Below, piece by piece: positions 21,359-30,912 of a stretch of 31,851 bases of DNA. The position numbers and the translations under genes were made by a program. The stretch lies in the NCBI GenBank assembly GCA_000827495.1, contig KN817562.1, positions 254,687 through 286,537 on the forward strand. Direction: 5' to 3'. Each line of letters opens with the position of its first letter. The first letter of the stretch is position 1. This DNA is from Hypholoma sublateritium FD-334 SS-4 (lineage: Eukaryota > Basidiomycota > Agaricomycetes > Agaricales > Strophariaceae). A model generated the notes under the pieces. That model ran no database searches and was not told the DNA's origin. It saw only the letters and a program-made list of their open reading frames with translations.

Positions 21359-23534
21359 ATGACGAGGACCGCCTTATGGATCTTACCCGTGCCTTTTGAA
21401 TGGTCGCCGTCAAGCCGCCGTACTTCATCATCAACATATAGCGTCAAACTCAACGGGTGGAACCTCCTCAATATTGAGGGCACTGTTGTCGTTGTCAAGG
21501 TGTGCATTCCAGACTTTGGAAAATCCATTCAACCCACTCTCAATATGTATTTTTTCAGCGGCATCNGCTATCCTGCAAACATTGGTGGAAAGCTCTGGGT
21601 TNGTCTATGCAGGGATGGAGGTCAAAGAGGTGGTATAAAGGTGTTTTTTATTCAGCTCGGTGAGTTCAGACCACCAATGTCAGCGCGCACTATTGAAGAT
21701 CAGATCGAGAACCCTCCTTTCACTCAACCGATGCCCAGCATCNCAGAGACTGACGAGANGCCNCCCCCGACGTACGTTGCNACATATGCGGAAGTGGTAG
21801 CTGGAAACTCTCGTAGGCCTTCTGCAGGATGGCTTCGAAATCCTGCTTGGATNGGTATGTTCTTCAACGTCATCTTTGCTGTAGTGCTTATCTATCCCTT
21901 ATCAGATGGTGGTGTCAACCCCCCTCGTTTCTATTACTCTCATGACGAGATTGACGAGGATATTCGCACTTTCGGAGGCAGTATTACTCATGTAGGAGAG
22001 GATGACCAACAAGTTGCCGATGTCAGCCCTACGCCAATGCAGCCTGCGCCTCCCTCGCCTCTCTCGCTTGACCTTGTCAATATGATTGGCACCAGCACAC
22101 CCACNCCCGTAGCTACTGCATCTGTTGCACCTGCGCCGGGTGNGCCTATCACCCTTGTTGTGAATGTTACACTGCTCTACACAGGTCCACCCGCCCCTTC
22201 AACCAATAGTCGCAGCAAAGCTACCACCAAAAAACTCAAGATCGTCAAAATGGACAACATTCCTTTTTCGATGGAATCAACTTCCCGCGTCGATTTCATC
22301 AAATCTTTCCTTTCGACCCATGGACTTTCTGAGAAATTCAGTCCNGGAGTGCACTCNGGCCCAGAGTTCAAACTCTGGTGGACTGGAATCAGGTATTGTT
22401 TGTCTATCTACCATTTTTGGTACTATCTCATGTTTTCAAACAGTGGCGGTAAAACGGGAGCACCCTCAATTCACACGGATCACCAATTTCGCATCGCAAT
22501 AGACGCCCTCTCCAAAAAAACCAAGGCGCCGCCTATGATCAATGTCGAGTTTGACCTGGATACTATGGAGGGATATCGTATCAAGGAATTGGTAAGAGTG
22601 TCTATACAATGATCGTATCAAATCTTATTTACCTCTTGCCGTAGCTTCCTCCAGGTGTCGAGAAGGGCATTTTCAATGCGGAGGATGAATTGGCCTATGG
22701 TACACGTGTATGTTCACCCCTTGGCTAGATATTNACATGCTATTGACTTTTTCCTTCAGGTTCCCCAGATTGANAGCTTCAGTGACACGGCGCAACTCCA
22801 CGGCCGCTTTGTGATCGAGCTCAAAAAGCGNTGGCCTTGCCAGATACACCAAGGTGAACACGGTGAAGCAGGATACTGTTACATTGCACCGTCTGGTGAA
22901 CACACTCGGTTGAACCCCATTCGNATGAAAGCGTGGGCTGCAGCTTTGGTAGGGTTTGCGACCAATTTGTACACTGCTTCAGCTGACTAAAATCTCCATT
23001 CTCTAGGCGGCTGGGGATGTGACAAAGCACGAACCGCCAAATAGCTCTGTCTTTGATGGTGCTNGTGATGGGCGTATCATGGGCCCTCGAGCCCGAGGGC
23101 GTACAGGCCCTCGCCAGTCTGTAGATCCTAGTTCCGATGCCATGACGATGTTCATGACTGCGCTTCTTCCTATCATGGGTGGTCTTTCCCGGAAGCGTGG
23201 CCGTGATTGCTCTGACTCTCCTGATGTTACTCCCAAGCGCGCCAAAACTAATTCCACCAGCATTCCGACCACATCCTCTCCCCTTCCAGAACGTGGGCTG
23301 GAGCTTCGTGCCTGCCTCCNGGATTTTGCGGAGCTTGAAGGAATTGATTTCACCGCATACGAAATCCCACTTCGCATGGAGGACTACAGCCCNNACATCA
23401 TTCCACTTGTTGACGACTCAGAATTGCGCAGGATCACGGGTACGACTGCCGGCGGGGTCATCAAACTCAAGAAGTTCTGTAAGGAGTGGTCTGAGCGATA
23501 TGAGGCGAAGTGCCGCGCCGCTGCGCAGCAGTGA
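21359..23534 (+). CDS. Passenger protein of the Tc1/mariner element, unknown function
   Basis: Function unknown. Exons that join in phase: 21359-21854, 21906-22392, 22444-22591, 22645-22707, 22760-22948, 23007-23534; about 636 residues. The intron at 21855-21905 is 51 nt and stays open if unspliced, but encodes an odd hydrophobic insert, so splicing is likely. Visible parts are VKLNGWNLLNIEGTVVVVKV near the start, Pro/Ser/Thr-rich linkers, WPCQIHQGEHGEAGYCY and APSGEHTRLN (spaced Cys/His residues), a basic KRGR/PKRAK patch, and a C-terminal helical segment (IPLVDDSELRRITGTTAGG, then KLKKFCKEWSERYE) that recalls a SAM-like fold. The 5' end is uncertain: an upstream frame (FNDEDRLMDLTRAF) joins this one if one T of the TTTT at 21394-21397 is dropped. 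I recall similar GEHGE..GYCY proteins as common in agaricomycetes, without a name. Confidence 0.68.
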
Positions 23535-23628
23535 TCTTTTGTGAAACTTTTACAACTCGTATATAGAATCATCCTAATTGTCTTTTACTTTCCTNAAATT
23601 ACACATTCCTTACATTACGTAGTGTGAT

Positions 23629-24738
23629 CTATTCCTCTGTGAACGTGTAGCCACAGTTTTCAATCCATCCACACGCCATTTCTTCAGTGATCGCATCTGT
23701 TGCCTGATGAATCAACCATGGTCTGACTTCTCGGGATGTAGCTTGTGCCTCGTGCCGTCGAAGCCAAGACTTTATGGAATGGAATGCCTGCTCAATAGGA
23801 TTAAAATCCGGGGAATATGGTGGCAAATACACGAGCTTTGCACCTAAGTATCAGTTAGATTTTTATGATCAATCATCGGATACAAATCAGATATCAAGGA
23901 TGACCTCACCACATTCATCTTCGATGATTTGCCGTATATCTTCGTCGTGATGAATTGTACAATTATCTAAGATAACAACACTCCATGGACCAGGATATGG
24001 ATTTAATCTGGGAGCCTAGTAACCAAAGCATATATCAGCTGTAGATCAAGCAGATTCAAGCCCAATCAAGTGAACAAGACGCACAACCTGATCCGTGATG
24101 AATTGAAGGAATTTCTCTTTATTCACAGACCCTTCAAATATATCCAATGCAATAAGGCCTTCGTAGGTCAACGCAGGTAAAACCGAATATCGTTGGCCAC
24201 GGATAAAAGTCTCTCGGCAGACACAAGCCTGACCAATGGCACTCCAACCCCGTTGACGCTGGTTTGTCTTGTCGTCNACACTTGCTTCATCAAGCCAAAC
24301 ACAGTACTCTGCGGGAATGTCTCCATATTCTGCCTGCCATGTTGCTCGCAAGAGTTCATTTCGCTCCAAAGCAGCACTGGCAACAGTTTTTTGGCTCATT
24401 TCCCACTGACGGAGTGCCCGTGATATAGTGGATATTGATATATTGACTTGTCGAGCAGCGAGCAAGTCTTCCTGCAGTTCGTCGAGATACATTTTTGGTC
24501 TTGCTGCCAACACAGATACCAGATAGTTCATGTCTCCAGTATCTAGCTCTCGAGAACGGCCAGGTGTTCGCACATATGGATTTCTGACTGCCCCGTAGTC
24601 GCGATCATAAGACAAAATGTAGTATACTGTTCGAACACTGCATCTGGCCAGTTGAGCTATTTCGGAGGGTGTTTTTTGGTCTGTATGGTACCATGAAAGC
24701 ATGCAGTGACGCAGATCATCAGAGATTGGGGGAGCCAT
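23629..24738 (-). CDS. Tc1/mariner-type DDE transposase
   Basis: Cut-and-paste transposase of the IS630-Tc1/mariner superfamily; it binds the terminal repeats and inserts at TA. Exons (5' to 3'): 24738-24085, 24015-23910, 23843-23629; 324 residues. A helix-turn-helix N-terminal region includes SEIAQLARCSVRTVYYIL (~25-42) and a second DNA-binding part around SISTISRALRQW (~101-112). The catalytic triad is Asp150 in VWLDEAS, Asp235 in VVILDNCTIHHDED, and Glu271 in YLPPYSPDFNPIEQAF. There are 35 residues between the last two (DD35E). Introns of 69 nt (24016-24084) and 66 nt (23844-23909) are needed to join the motifs. Only one N (24277) interrupts it, so the gene looks intact and could be active. 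It faces the passenger gene tail to tail. Confidence 0.9.
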
Positions 24739-24847
24739 GGAAGATGTGGCAGAAATTACTATACNCTACGACTACCTATCGATATCTATTGTCCTCGAAC
24801 AGATAACAAGATCCGAAAGGACTGGCTCGGCAACTATTTTTAGGGTG

Positions 24848-24919
24848 GAAAAGTGACCGTCAGTCACACGATTTTTTTTCGGCAACTTTTTGTCGTGCAA
24901 AACAATATGCAAAGCACTG
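24848..24919 (-). repeat. Right terminal inverted repeat
   Basis: Reverse complement of the left repeat with a few differences after base 32 (an AGTTG for CTCG change, one more A in the A-run, GTGTG for GCGTG, and CGG for CAG). It lies ~110 bp upstream of the transposase ATG, so it probably carries that gene's promoter. Confidence 0.85.
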
Positions 24920-24921
24920 TA
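24920..24921. repeat. TA target-site duplication, right
   Basis: TA directly outside the right GCACTG end; partner of 21138-21139. Confidence 0.7.
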
Positions 24922-25422
24922 AGGTCAAATTGCCCGTAAGATGCGGGGAAGCGGATTTCACATGGCGGCGCTGCTCGCTGTTCCGCATTGCATGCGGACC
25001 ATTGACCCCAGTGCACCTCATGGCGCACAATATCTGGCGATCGGCCGAACGGCAGGAACTTTGTTCCCGGAAGCGCGCTCCCCTGCGCGCTGTGGGCAGC
25101 AGAAAGTTTTCCTCTGAGTTGGCGGGCATCGCCAGGGGGAGTCTGAGTCGAATATGACTGGTTGCCTTGTCTCCTGTGGGGTGCCGAATCGGGATGCGCG
25201 GATGTGGAGAAAAATCAAATCACGTGGGAGCAATTTTTTTTTACTGCATATGGTCCAAAAATAGCCTTGGCTGCTGGTGCGCTCTCGCTGTTCGCTGCTT
25301 TGTCGCTGCTCGGGACTGGCGTTCTCTGTCATGGATAACATGGCGCACAGCATCTCTGAGGCGGACAGCCTATTTCCCGGGACCCGGCCTCGGCGACGGG
25401 ACATGCACGGGACGGATCTCTG

Positions 25423-25439
25423 AGGGGCCTGGTGCCCCT
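25423..25439. promoter_or_regulatory. AGGGGC-N5-GCCCCT palindrome
   Basis: Perfect 6-bp inverted arms separated by 5 bases, about 225 bp upstream of the transporter ATG. It resembles paired GGGG cores used by Mig1/CreA or stress C2H2 regulators, which would suit a hexose transporter promoter; this is inference from motif shape only. Confidence 0.4.
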
Positions 25440-25547
25440 TGGTACGCGCGGGCGCATTATGGCGGCTTTGCAAATGCAAAATTTCGGAGGCGCACCCCGG
25501 CCATCGCGATCGCATTCCAGAGTGGCGGCCGCCTCTGGGCTTCTTCC

Positions 25548-25554
25548 TATAAAG
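25548..25554 (+). promoter_or_regulatory. TATA box of the second hexose transporter
   Basis: TATAAAG about 110 bp upstream of the ATG at 25665, followed by a C/T-rich leader. The spacing matches the TATA-to-ATG spacing of the paralogous transporter. Confidence 0.6.
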
Positions 25555-25664
25555 CCTACCGCGTACCGTCTCCAATTCCCCATTCCCCATACCCCAGCTT
25601 CATCTCAGCGGTTTGCGGTTTCTGTCCCATCACTCCCATCTACCCACCACACCTACACTTTGCA

Positions 25665-27549
25665 ATGGCAGGAGGACCTGGAGGCTCAGGCGAAGGCGTC
25701 GCATCGAGTTCAGCGGTATGGACAATAGTCATGTCAGCGTTTGCCGGTGTGTAGTTTTTTTTTCGCCTCCTCGCCACCGCTCATCCTCCTCGTCTTTCCA
25801 GCGTTTGGCGGTATTCTCTTCGGTTATGATACTGGAACAATTGGAGGCATTATTGCCATGGACGACTGGCTACAAACATTCGGCTCATTCGACAGCACAC
25901 TCGGTTACTACCTCCCCACCAAAGACAAGTCCCTCGTCGTATGTCCCATCTTTTCCCCTTGTTGTCTCCGGCTGAGTTTTCGTCCGATAGGTCTCAATTC
26001 TCTCTGCCGGTACCTTCTTCGGCGCTCTCATTGCATACCCCATCGGTGATCGTCTTGGCCGCAAATATGGTATCGTCTCCGGTTGCGTTGTTTTCTTCCT
26101 CGGTATTGGCCTCCAGCTCGACACCCAATGGGTCACCTTCGTCATCGGCCGTGTTATCGCTGGTCTCGGTGTCGGAATCATCTCATGCTTGGTGCCCATG
26201 TACCAATCTGAGTGCGCTCCCAAATCGATCCGTGGTACCATCGTTGGTCTCTACCAATTTGCCAGTGCGTTGTTTTCGTTCCGAAATTCCTGATTACATT
26301 TCTGACATGCTTTTCTCTCTCAGTCACCATCGGTGCCCTCCTCGCTGCTATCGTCCTGAACGCCACCAAGGAGGAGCTAAGCCACTCTGCATGGAGGACT
26401 CCCATCTCCGTCCAATTCGCCTGGGGTGCCATCCTCGGCGGAGGCATGCTGTTCCTCCCCGAGTCCCCCCGCTTCCTCCTCCTCAAGGGCAGAGAAGCCG
26501 AAGCTCGCAAAGCCCTCGGCCGCCTGCTCACCCTCCCCGCCGACTCCACCGAGGTCGAGGACGGCTGCCTGCTCATCTCCTCCGCCCTCAAGATGGAACA
26601 AGAAGTCAGCAGCGGTTCCTACCTCGACTGCTTCACCAACAACGAGAACCGCCACGGCTTCCGCACATGGACCGGTATCCTCCTCCAGGCCGCCCAGCAG
26701 CTCACCGGTATCAACTTCATCTTCTACTACGGCACCACGTTCTTCAAGCAGGCCGGCATCAGCAACCCCTTCATCATCACCATCATCTGCGACGTCGTCA
26801 ACACTGTCGTCACCATCAGCTCGCTGCCCTTCATCGACAAGCTCGGTCGTCGTCGTCTCCTCCTCATCGGTGCCGCTGGCATGTGCTTCTCTGAGTTCAT
26901 CGTTGCCATCGTATGTCTTTATTCTTCCTATCTGTATATACATCAGTCTAACCACCGCGCTTCCTCAGGTCGGTGTCACTGCTGGACATATCCAAGCGGA
27001 CGGCACAGTCAACCTCCCTGCCCAACGCGTCCTCATCGCCTTCGTCTGCATCTACATCGCGTTCTTCGCCATGTCATGGGGTCCCGTTGCCTGGGTCGTC
27101 ACCTCGGAAGTCTTCGTACGTCCTCCCACCTCGCTGCCCCAGCACCCGCTCATACTTCCCCCTAGCCTCTCTCCATCCGTGGCCGCGGCATGTCCCTCTC
27201 CGTCGCCTCGAACTGGCTGTGGAACTTCGGCATCGGCTACGCCACGCCCTACCTCGTCAACCCCACCACCTACGGCATCAACGGCGAGAAGGCCGCGAAC
27301 CTCGGCGTCAAGGTGTTCTTCATCTGGGGCTCGACGTGCGCGGGCTGCTTCCTCTTCACGTACTTCTTCGTCCCCGAGACGCGCTCGCTGTCGCTCGAGC
27401 AGATCGACCGCCTGTACCGCGAGTCGTCCATCGTCGGCTCCGTCACGTACCGCCAGAAGATCCTCGACGAGACGAACGACCACGCGGCGTTCGAGCCCGA
27501 AAAGCACGGCGAGGTCGAGCACTACTCGAATGAGAAGTCCTCGGTCTAG
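25665..27549 (+). CDS. MFS hexose transporter, intron-poor paralog
   Basis: Sugar-porter family MFS transporter for hexose uptake at the plasma membrane. Six exons: 25665-25746, 25802-25938, 25991-26264, 26324-26910, 26969-27115, 27166-27549; 536 residues. Signatures are FGGILFGYDTGTIGG, GDRLGRKYG, VIAGLGVG, VPMYQSECAPKSIRG, LPESPRFLLLKG, QQLTGINFIFYYG, DKLGRRRLLLIG, SWGPVAWVVTSEVF, PLSIRGRGMSLS and VPETRSLSLEQID. Exon 1 has the same 82-nt length and phase as in the paralog at 13328-16083. Four of its five introns sit at shared positions; the one after EFIVAI does not. Its codons end mostly in C in the later exons, a sign of high expression. TATA box and leader lie directly upstream. Confidence 0.94.
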
Positions 27550-28682
27550 TGTGTGGGCGCGCGCAAAACACCCGCGCACACATATTCCGCGCGGGTTGCT
27601 ATTTTATTCTCAACGGGCTGGCCAGCGGGCCGTCACTTGTAGTGATATATACGATCTCATCATGTACACGACAGTCAATGATACCTATGTCTTATAATAC
27701 GAAATTTCTTTAACACTCCTTCCTTGTGCGATTTCAGTTTATTGGCTCTGTTCTTCTGCTGTTCGTCGAGTGCAATCTGGACTTTCTTTCCTTGCTTTTT
27801 CTAACAATAGACAATGATAACTTGCTAAACGATCCTCAGCATTTCTGAGTGTACCTTGCTCGGCAGTTGGGACGCATATTCAGCCGCTGCACGCTGCCGC
27901 CCTCTGCTCCCGCCGCCTCCATTCTGTGGCCTTATCCTTCCCAAGATCCGCCCACCGGCGACCCCGCTCGACCGAGTCCGGCAAGCTGTGGGCCGCCGCC
28001 CAGCACAGTCGGCCGACGCGCGTGTCAACATTTGTCAAGATTATTGCGAGCGAGCGGCTCAGACACCACGCGCCTTGCAGCCCGGGGTACGCGCTGGAAT
28101 GCGTTACTCATGCCTGCGTATGTATGTGTGCGCGATGACGAGAGACGGGATGACGTCAAGCTCTGCGTGCATCCTTAACCCCGCGTTTATGTCCGGGGCA
28201 ATACTCGACATACATACCAATGGAGAAATTGCGCGTAATTATGCATGCACGGCTGCTGAATTCGGGCTTCCGAGGTCCAATATTCAAGCTTCGAACGCCG
28301 GTGTCCTCGTGGGTGCTTGGACTGGGTGCAGTCTACACCGTGCCCGGCTTCTCACTGCCAATTAAAGATGACTGAAAGGAAATACACATAGCTTACGGCA
28401 AGGGCGCTTCCCGGTGTACTTTCAAGGCGCTGTGAGATTCGGGATTTTTCTTGGAGGACTTTGTTGCGGCCGCTGTCGATAGTCCCATTGGCGGTTAGAT
28501 AGCGCATGAGTTCCGACGGCTACGAATGACGACTCCAGACGAGTTCCAAAGCCAGCCTTCTAATCGACTGGGATTATCTGAGGGAGTCGATCGATACATA
28601 AGAACTCGCATATCTTATTTTCCAGTTCATGATCACGGCGATATAGGTTACATATGTAGATGGTACAGAATGTACCAGATAC
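27550..28682. other. Intergenic, convergent 3' flanks
   Basis: Lies between the 3' ends of the hexose transporter (+) and a FunK1 kinase (-). It begins with a GC-rich, hairpin-prone stretch (27550-27600 and 27614-27632) after the transporter stop, then an AT-rich part that should hold the polyadenylation site. Short frames around 27.85-28.36 kb have no motif. No gene seen. Confidence 0.5.
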
Positions 28683-30067
28683 TTACACTTGAACTGGATT
28701 CAATCCACGGGGAACGACCTTGATTGCGTCTATGAACTTTTCAAAAGTTATCCAACCGCCACATATGTCGTAGTCGAAGTTGGGGGTACCCCGACGTAGA
28801 GCCGCGTTGGCCGCATCGTGCCCATCGCTAAACATATGATAGAGTGGTATAACCCAGTCCATCCATACACTATCCCATTGCTTGTGCACGGACTTTGCAA
28901 GCGGGCGGAGGCCATCCCGGTCCCACAGACTGGACTTGGCGGAATATACAAGGTGTGCGTTGGAATGTCCCCAGTACTGAAGCCCAGAAGCTGCGAGCGG
29001 CTTGACCAGTTTCCCATTCTCGAGGTCGAAATGGGTGGCTGCCCAGATCAAAACATAAAAGAAGGATTCTAGATCATGGCGATAGAGATGGTATGTGGGA
29101 CTGCCGTCTTCTTCATGAAATTGATCCTCGGGAGTTTTCTCTGCCGATATAGCAGAGGCGTCTTGCGCCCGTTTCAAACGGAGAATGAGATCGCGGGCCA
29201 TGAAAGGGCGTGCTCCTGTAATACGAGGATACTGGTGGTGAGCGTCTAGCCAAACTTTGCCGCCAGAGCCGAGCTCCGAAGCCATATCGAAGTCGGTGAC
29301 GATTCCGCGAGATGGTGCTGCCCCTTCGTTTTCCGGAAGCATGCCTCTGTCGGTGATGCCTGGTTGATAGATCTTCAAATTGTTTTCATTAATATCGCGG
29401 TGCAGGACTTTCCCCGTGTTCCAGGCGTGATAATGGCCTGGCAAAGCGCATAAGATATGTGTGATAGACGCACAGAAGTGTGGTTGCTTACATTCAAGGC
29501 ATTCGAGAAAGATCCGTTTGAATTCAGCGACTGACTCTGCGTGCCAGAGATTCTTAAATCGGTGGGTAGCGAGGACATGAAGAGAGCGATGCTCAGTCTC
29601 AAGCATGACGTCCGTACATCCTTTCACTCGGAGAATATCTCGACTTCGAATTCTGGAAGGTCGGTGACGCTAAGCGTTGAGCAGAATACAGGATCCGGAA
29701 GGTGACCGCTCCATGCAGGAATGACTGTGCGGAGCCTTGATATGATATCTCCTTCGTAACTGCGAGTGTTAAACTGCCAGCTGAGCTTGACGACATAATC
29801 CCTCTGGGAGAGTAATTCGCACCCAGCGACCACTCTCGCGACTGTCACCAGCGTACCGCGCCCAGTGATTCCCCTGCAGCGAGTAAGCACTTTTCCAGGG
29901 ATGAAGAGTTGTTCCTTGTTCAAGGCGGTCGTTGAAAACTCGTCGCAGAGCTTAGTCGTTTCGACCTCCGGCCTTTCGTGAGCCGTGACGCTGCTTTCCT
30001 TGACAGGCTGATCCGGGGACGAGTGGATAAACCAACACAAGTATGGGTCGAATGCCGCTTGCTTCAT
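28683..30067 (-). CDS. FunK1-type kinase, tandem copy A, apparent 1-nt frameshift
   Basis: Fungal FunK1-family kinase of a subfamily different from the one at 2553-5525. The N-lobe frame (30067 to ~29630) contains LTRCRGITGRGTLVTVARVV (loop-like) and YVVKLSW (ATP-lysine candidate). The C-lobe frame (~29627 to 28683) holds VLHRDINENN (catalytic Asp), IVTDFDMAS (DFG equivalent), RPFMARDL and YRHDLESFFYVLIWAA. A 54-nt intron (29491-29438) joins LECLEC to HYHAWNTGK; it is divisible by three and free of stops. The two main frames do not meet: one extra base near 29627 (GAGTGAAA reading as GAG-GTG-AAA) would join them, and no GT-AG intron fits. So this copy is either broken or carries a consensus error. 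The frame stays open upstream to 30134, where a further 5' exon may attach. The long N-terminal domain of larger FunK1 proteins is not seen. Confidence 0.75.
29375..29627. repeat. Near-identical duplicated segment shared by the FunK1 copies
   Basis: Matches 31599-31851 at an offset of exactly 2224 bases with four differences in 253 bp. It covers the exon before the catalytic loop, the 54-nt intron and the catalytic loop. Similarity drops sharply on the downstream side of the genes. Confidence 0.85.
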
Positions 30068-30912
30068 GCTACGCTGACTGAGAGTGATATCTTCGTGGAA
30101 GCTAGCAACCTTTGAGTCACGAGCTAGAGGATGTACTTATTCAGAATTCAAGATCTACACCGACCGCGTCGTGAAGCTCTTGGCTTACCAAATAGTTGAA
30201 AAAAAGAACTACTACTAGATGAGCAGGGAGAAAATGTCATGTTGGCGAAGAGTGGTTCAATGACTTTCTCCAGTATGGATCAGGCATGGGTAGTTCGTCG
30301 TAGTATGGACGCTTTGCCATGCCGTCACTGTTTCACGTTGGCCCCGTTCAATGCAACCTCGTCGTGATAGTAAGTAGCAGCAAATAACTAGATTGAGGAA
30401 TTCGATGGGTTTGCAAGGGTTGAGCTCAAATCGATAGAGCACTAAGTTGAGTGCACAATCAACTTAGGCACAACCTTACGCAGTAGCCGCTCTCACGCTG
30501 TTATGACGATTGTCACAAGATTGTCAGTCAGTTTTTGGTTTTTGAATGGTTCAAGAATGGTGACATTTCTTATAGCTACACACAAGTCAGTTCATAAATC
30601 ATATAAATATGTAGTATAGATAATCACAGCTGTTCGAGAAGATTAATAGGCGTTGAGTGACTCCAATGCGCAATTTGCCATTCTCCTACAGACCGAACTT
30701 GAATTGCCGATGCATGATTGAACGCCCAAATTTGAACCGTATGAGGCCTCCTGGATCTCCATTTTTGAGGTCAATAGTCATAGTTGGTGCTTGCCCAGAT
30801 CCGAACAAAAATCTGCAGATCATGGACATGGCGATGTAGGCAGCATATGTACTAGATGCTATATACATGTACCTGAATGTATTTGGGACATCGAAGTATT
30901 CAACGGCAGTAA
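30068..30912. other. Intergenic between tandem FunK1 copies
   Basis: Holds the promoter (and perhaps a small 5' exon) of copy A and the 3' flank of copy B. AT-rich, with no supported gene. Confidence 0.45.

Larger units (their letters stand above)
21140..24919. mobile_element. Two-gene Tc1/mariner DNA transposon with TIRs
   Basis: A 3780-bp element bounded by inverted repeats that begin CAGTGC and end GCACTG. Each end is flanked by TA (21138-21139 and 24920-24921), the target duplication typical of Tc1/mariner. The outer 32 bases of the two ends are identical, and about 70 bases match with few changes. Inside are a DD35E transposase on the minus strand and a ~636-codon gene of unknown function on the plus strand. 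They converge and are separated by 94 bp. The transposase start is ~110 bp from the right repeat and the passenger start ~150 bp from the left one, so both genes fit tightly as one unit. All 22 N bases of the right half of the window fall between these ends, which suggests a multicopy family collapsed in assembly. Confidence 0.85.
24922..25664. other. Intergenic: promoter region of the second hexose transporter
   Basis: 743 bp between the transposon and the transporter ATG. It contains a GGGG/CCCC palindrome, a TATA box and a pyrimidine-rich leader. A 190-codon open frame on the opposite strand has no recognisable motif and is not called. Confidence 0.55.

Noticed and set aside
20971..21399. 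142-codon open frame crossing the left transposon end
   Set aside because: It spans the inverted repeat and flank; only its last part (FNDEDRLMDLTRAF) looks protein-like and is treated with the passenger gene.
25018..25590. 190-codon minus-strand open frame
   Set aside because: Biased Arg/Ser/Pro composition, no motif, and it lies antisense over the promoter of the second transporter.
26426..27697. 423-codon plus-strand open frame
   Set aside because: Ser/Pro/Arg-rich shadow of the hexose transporter in another frame, running through two of its introns.
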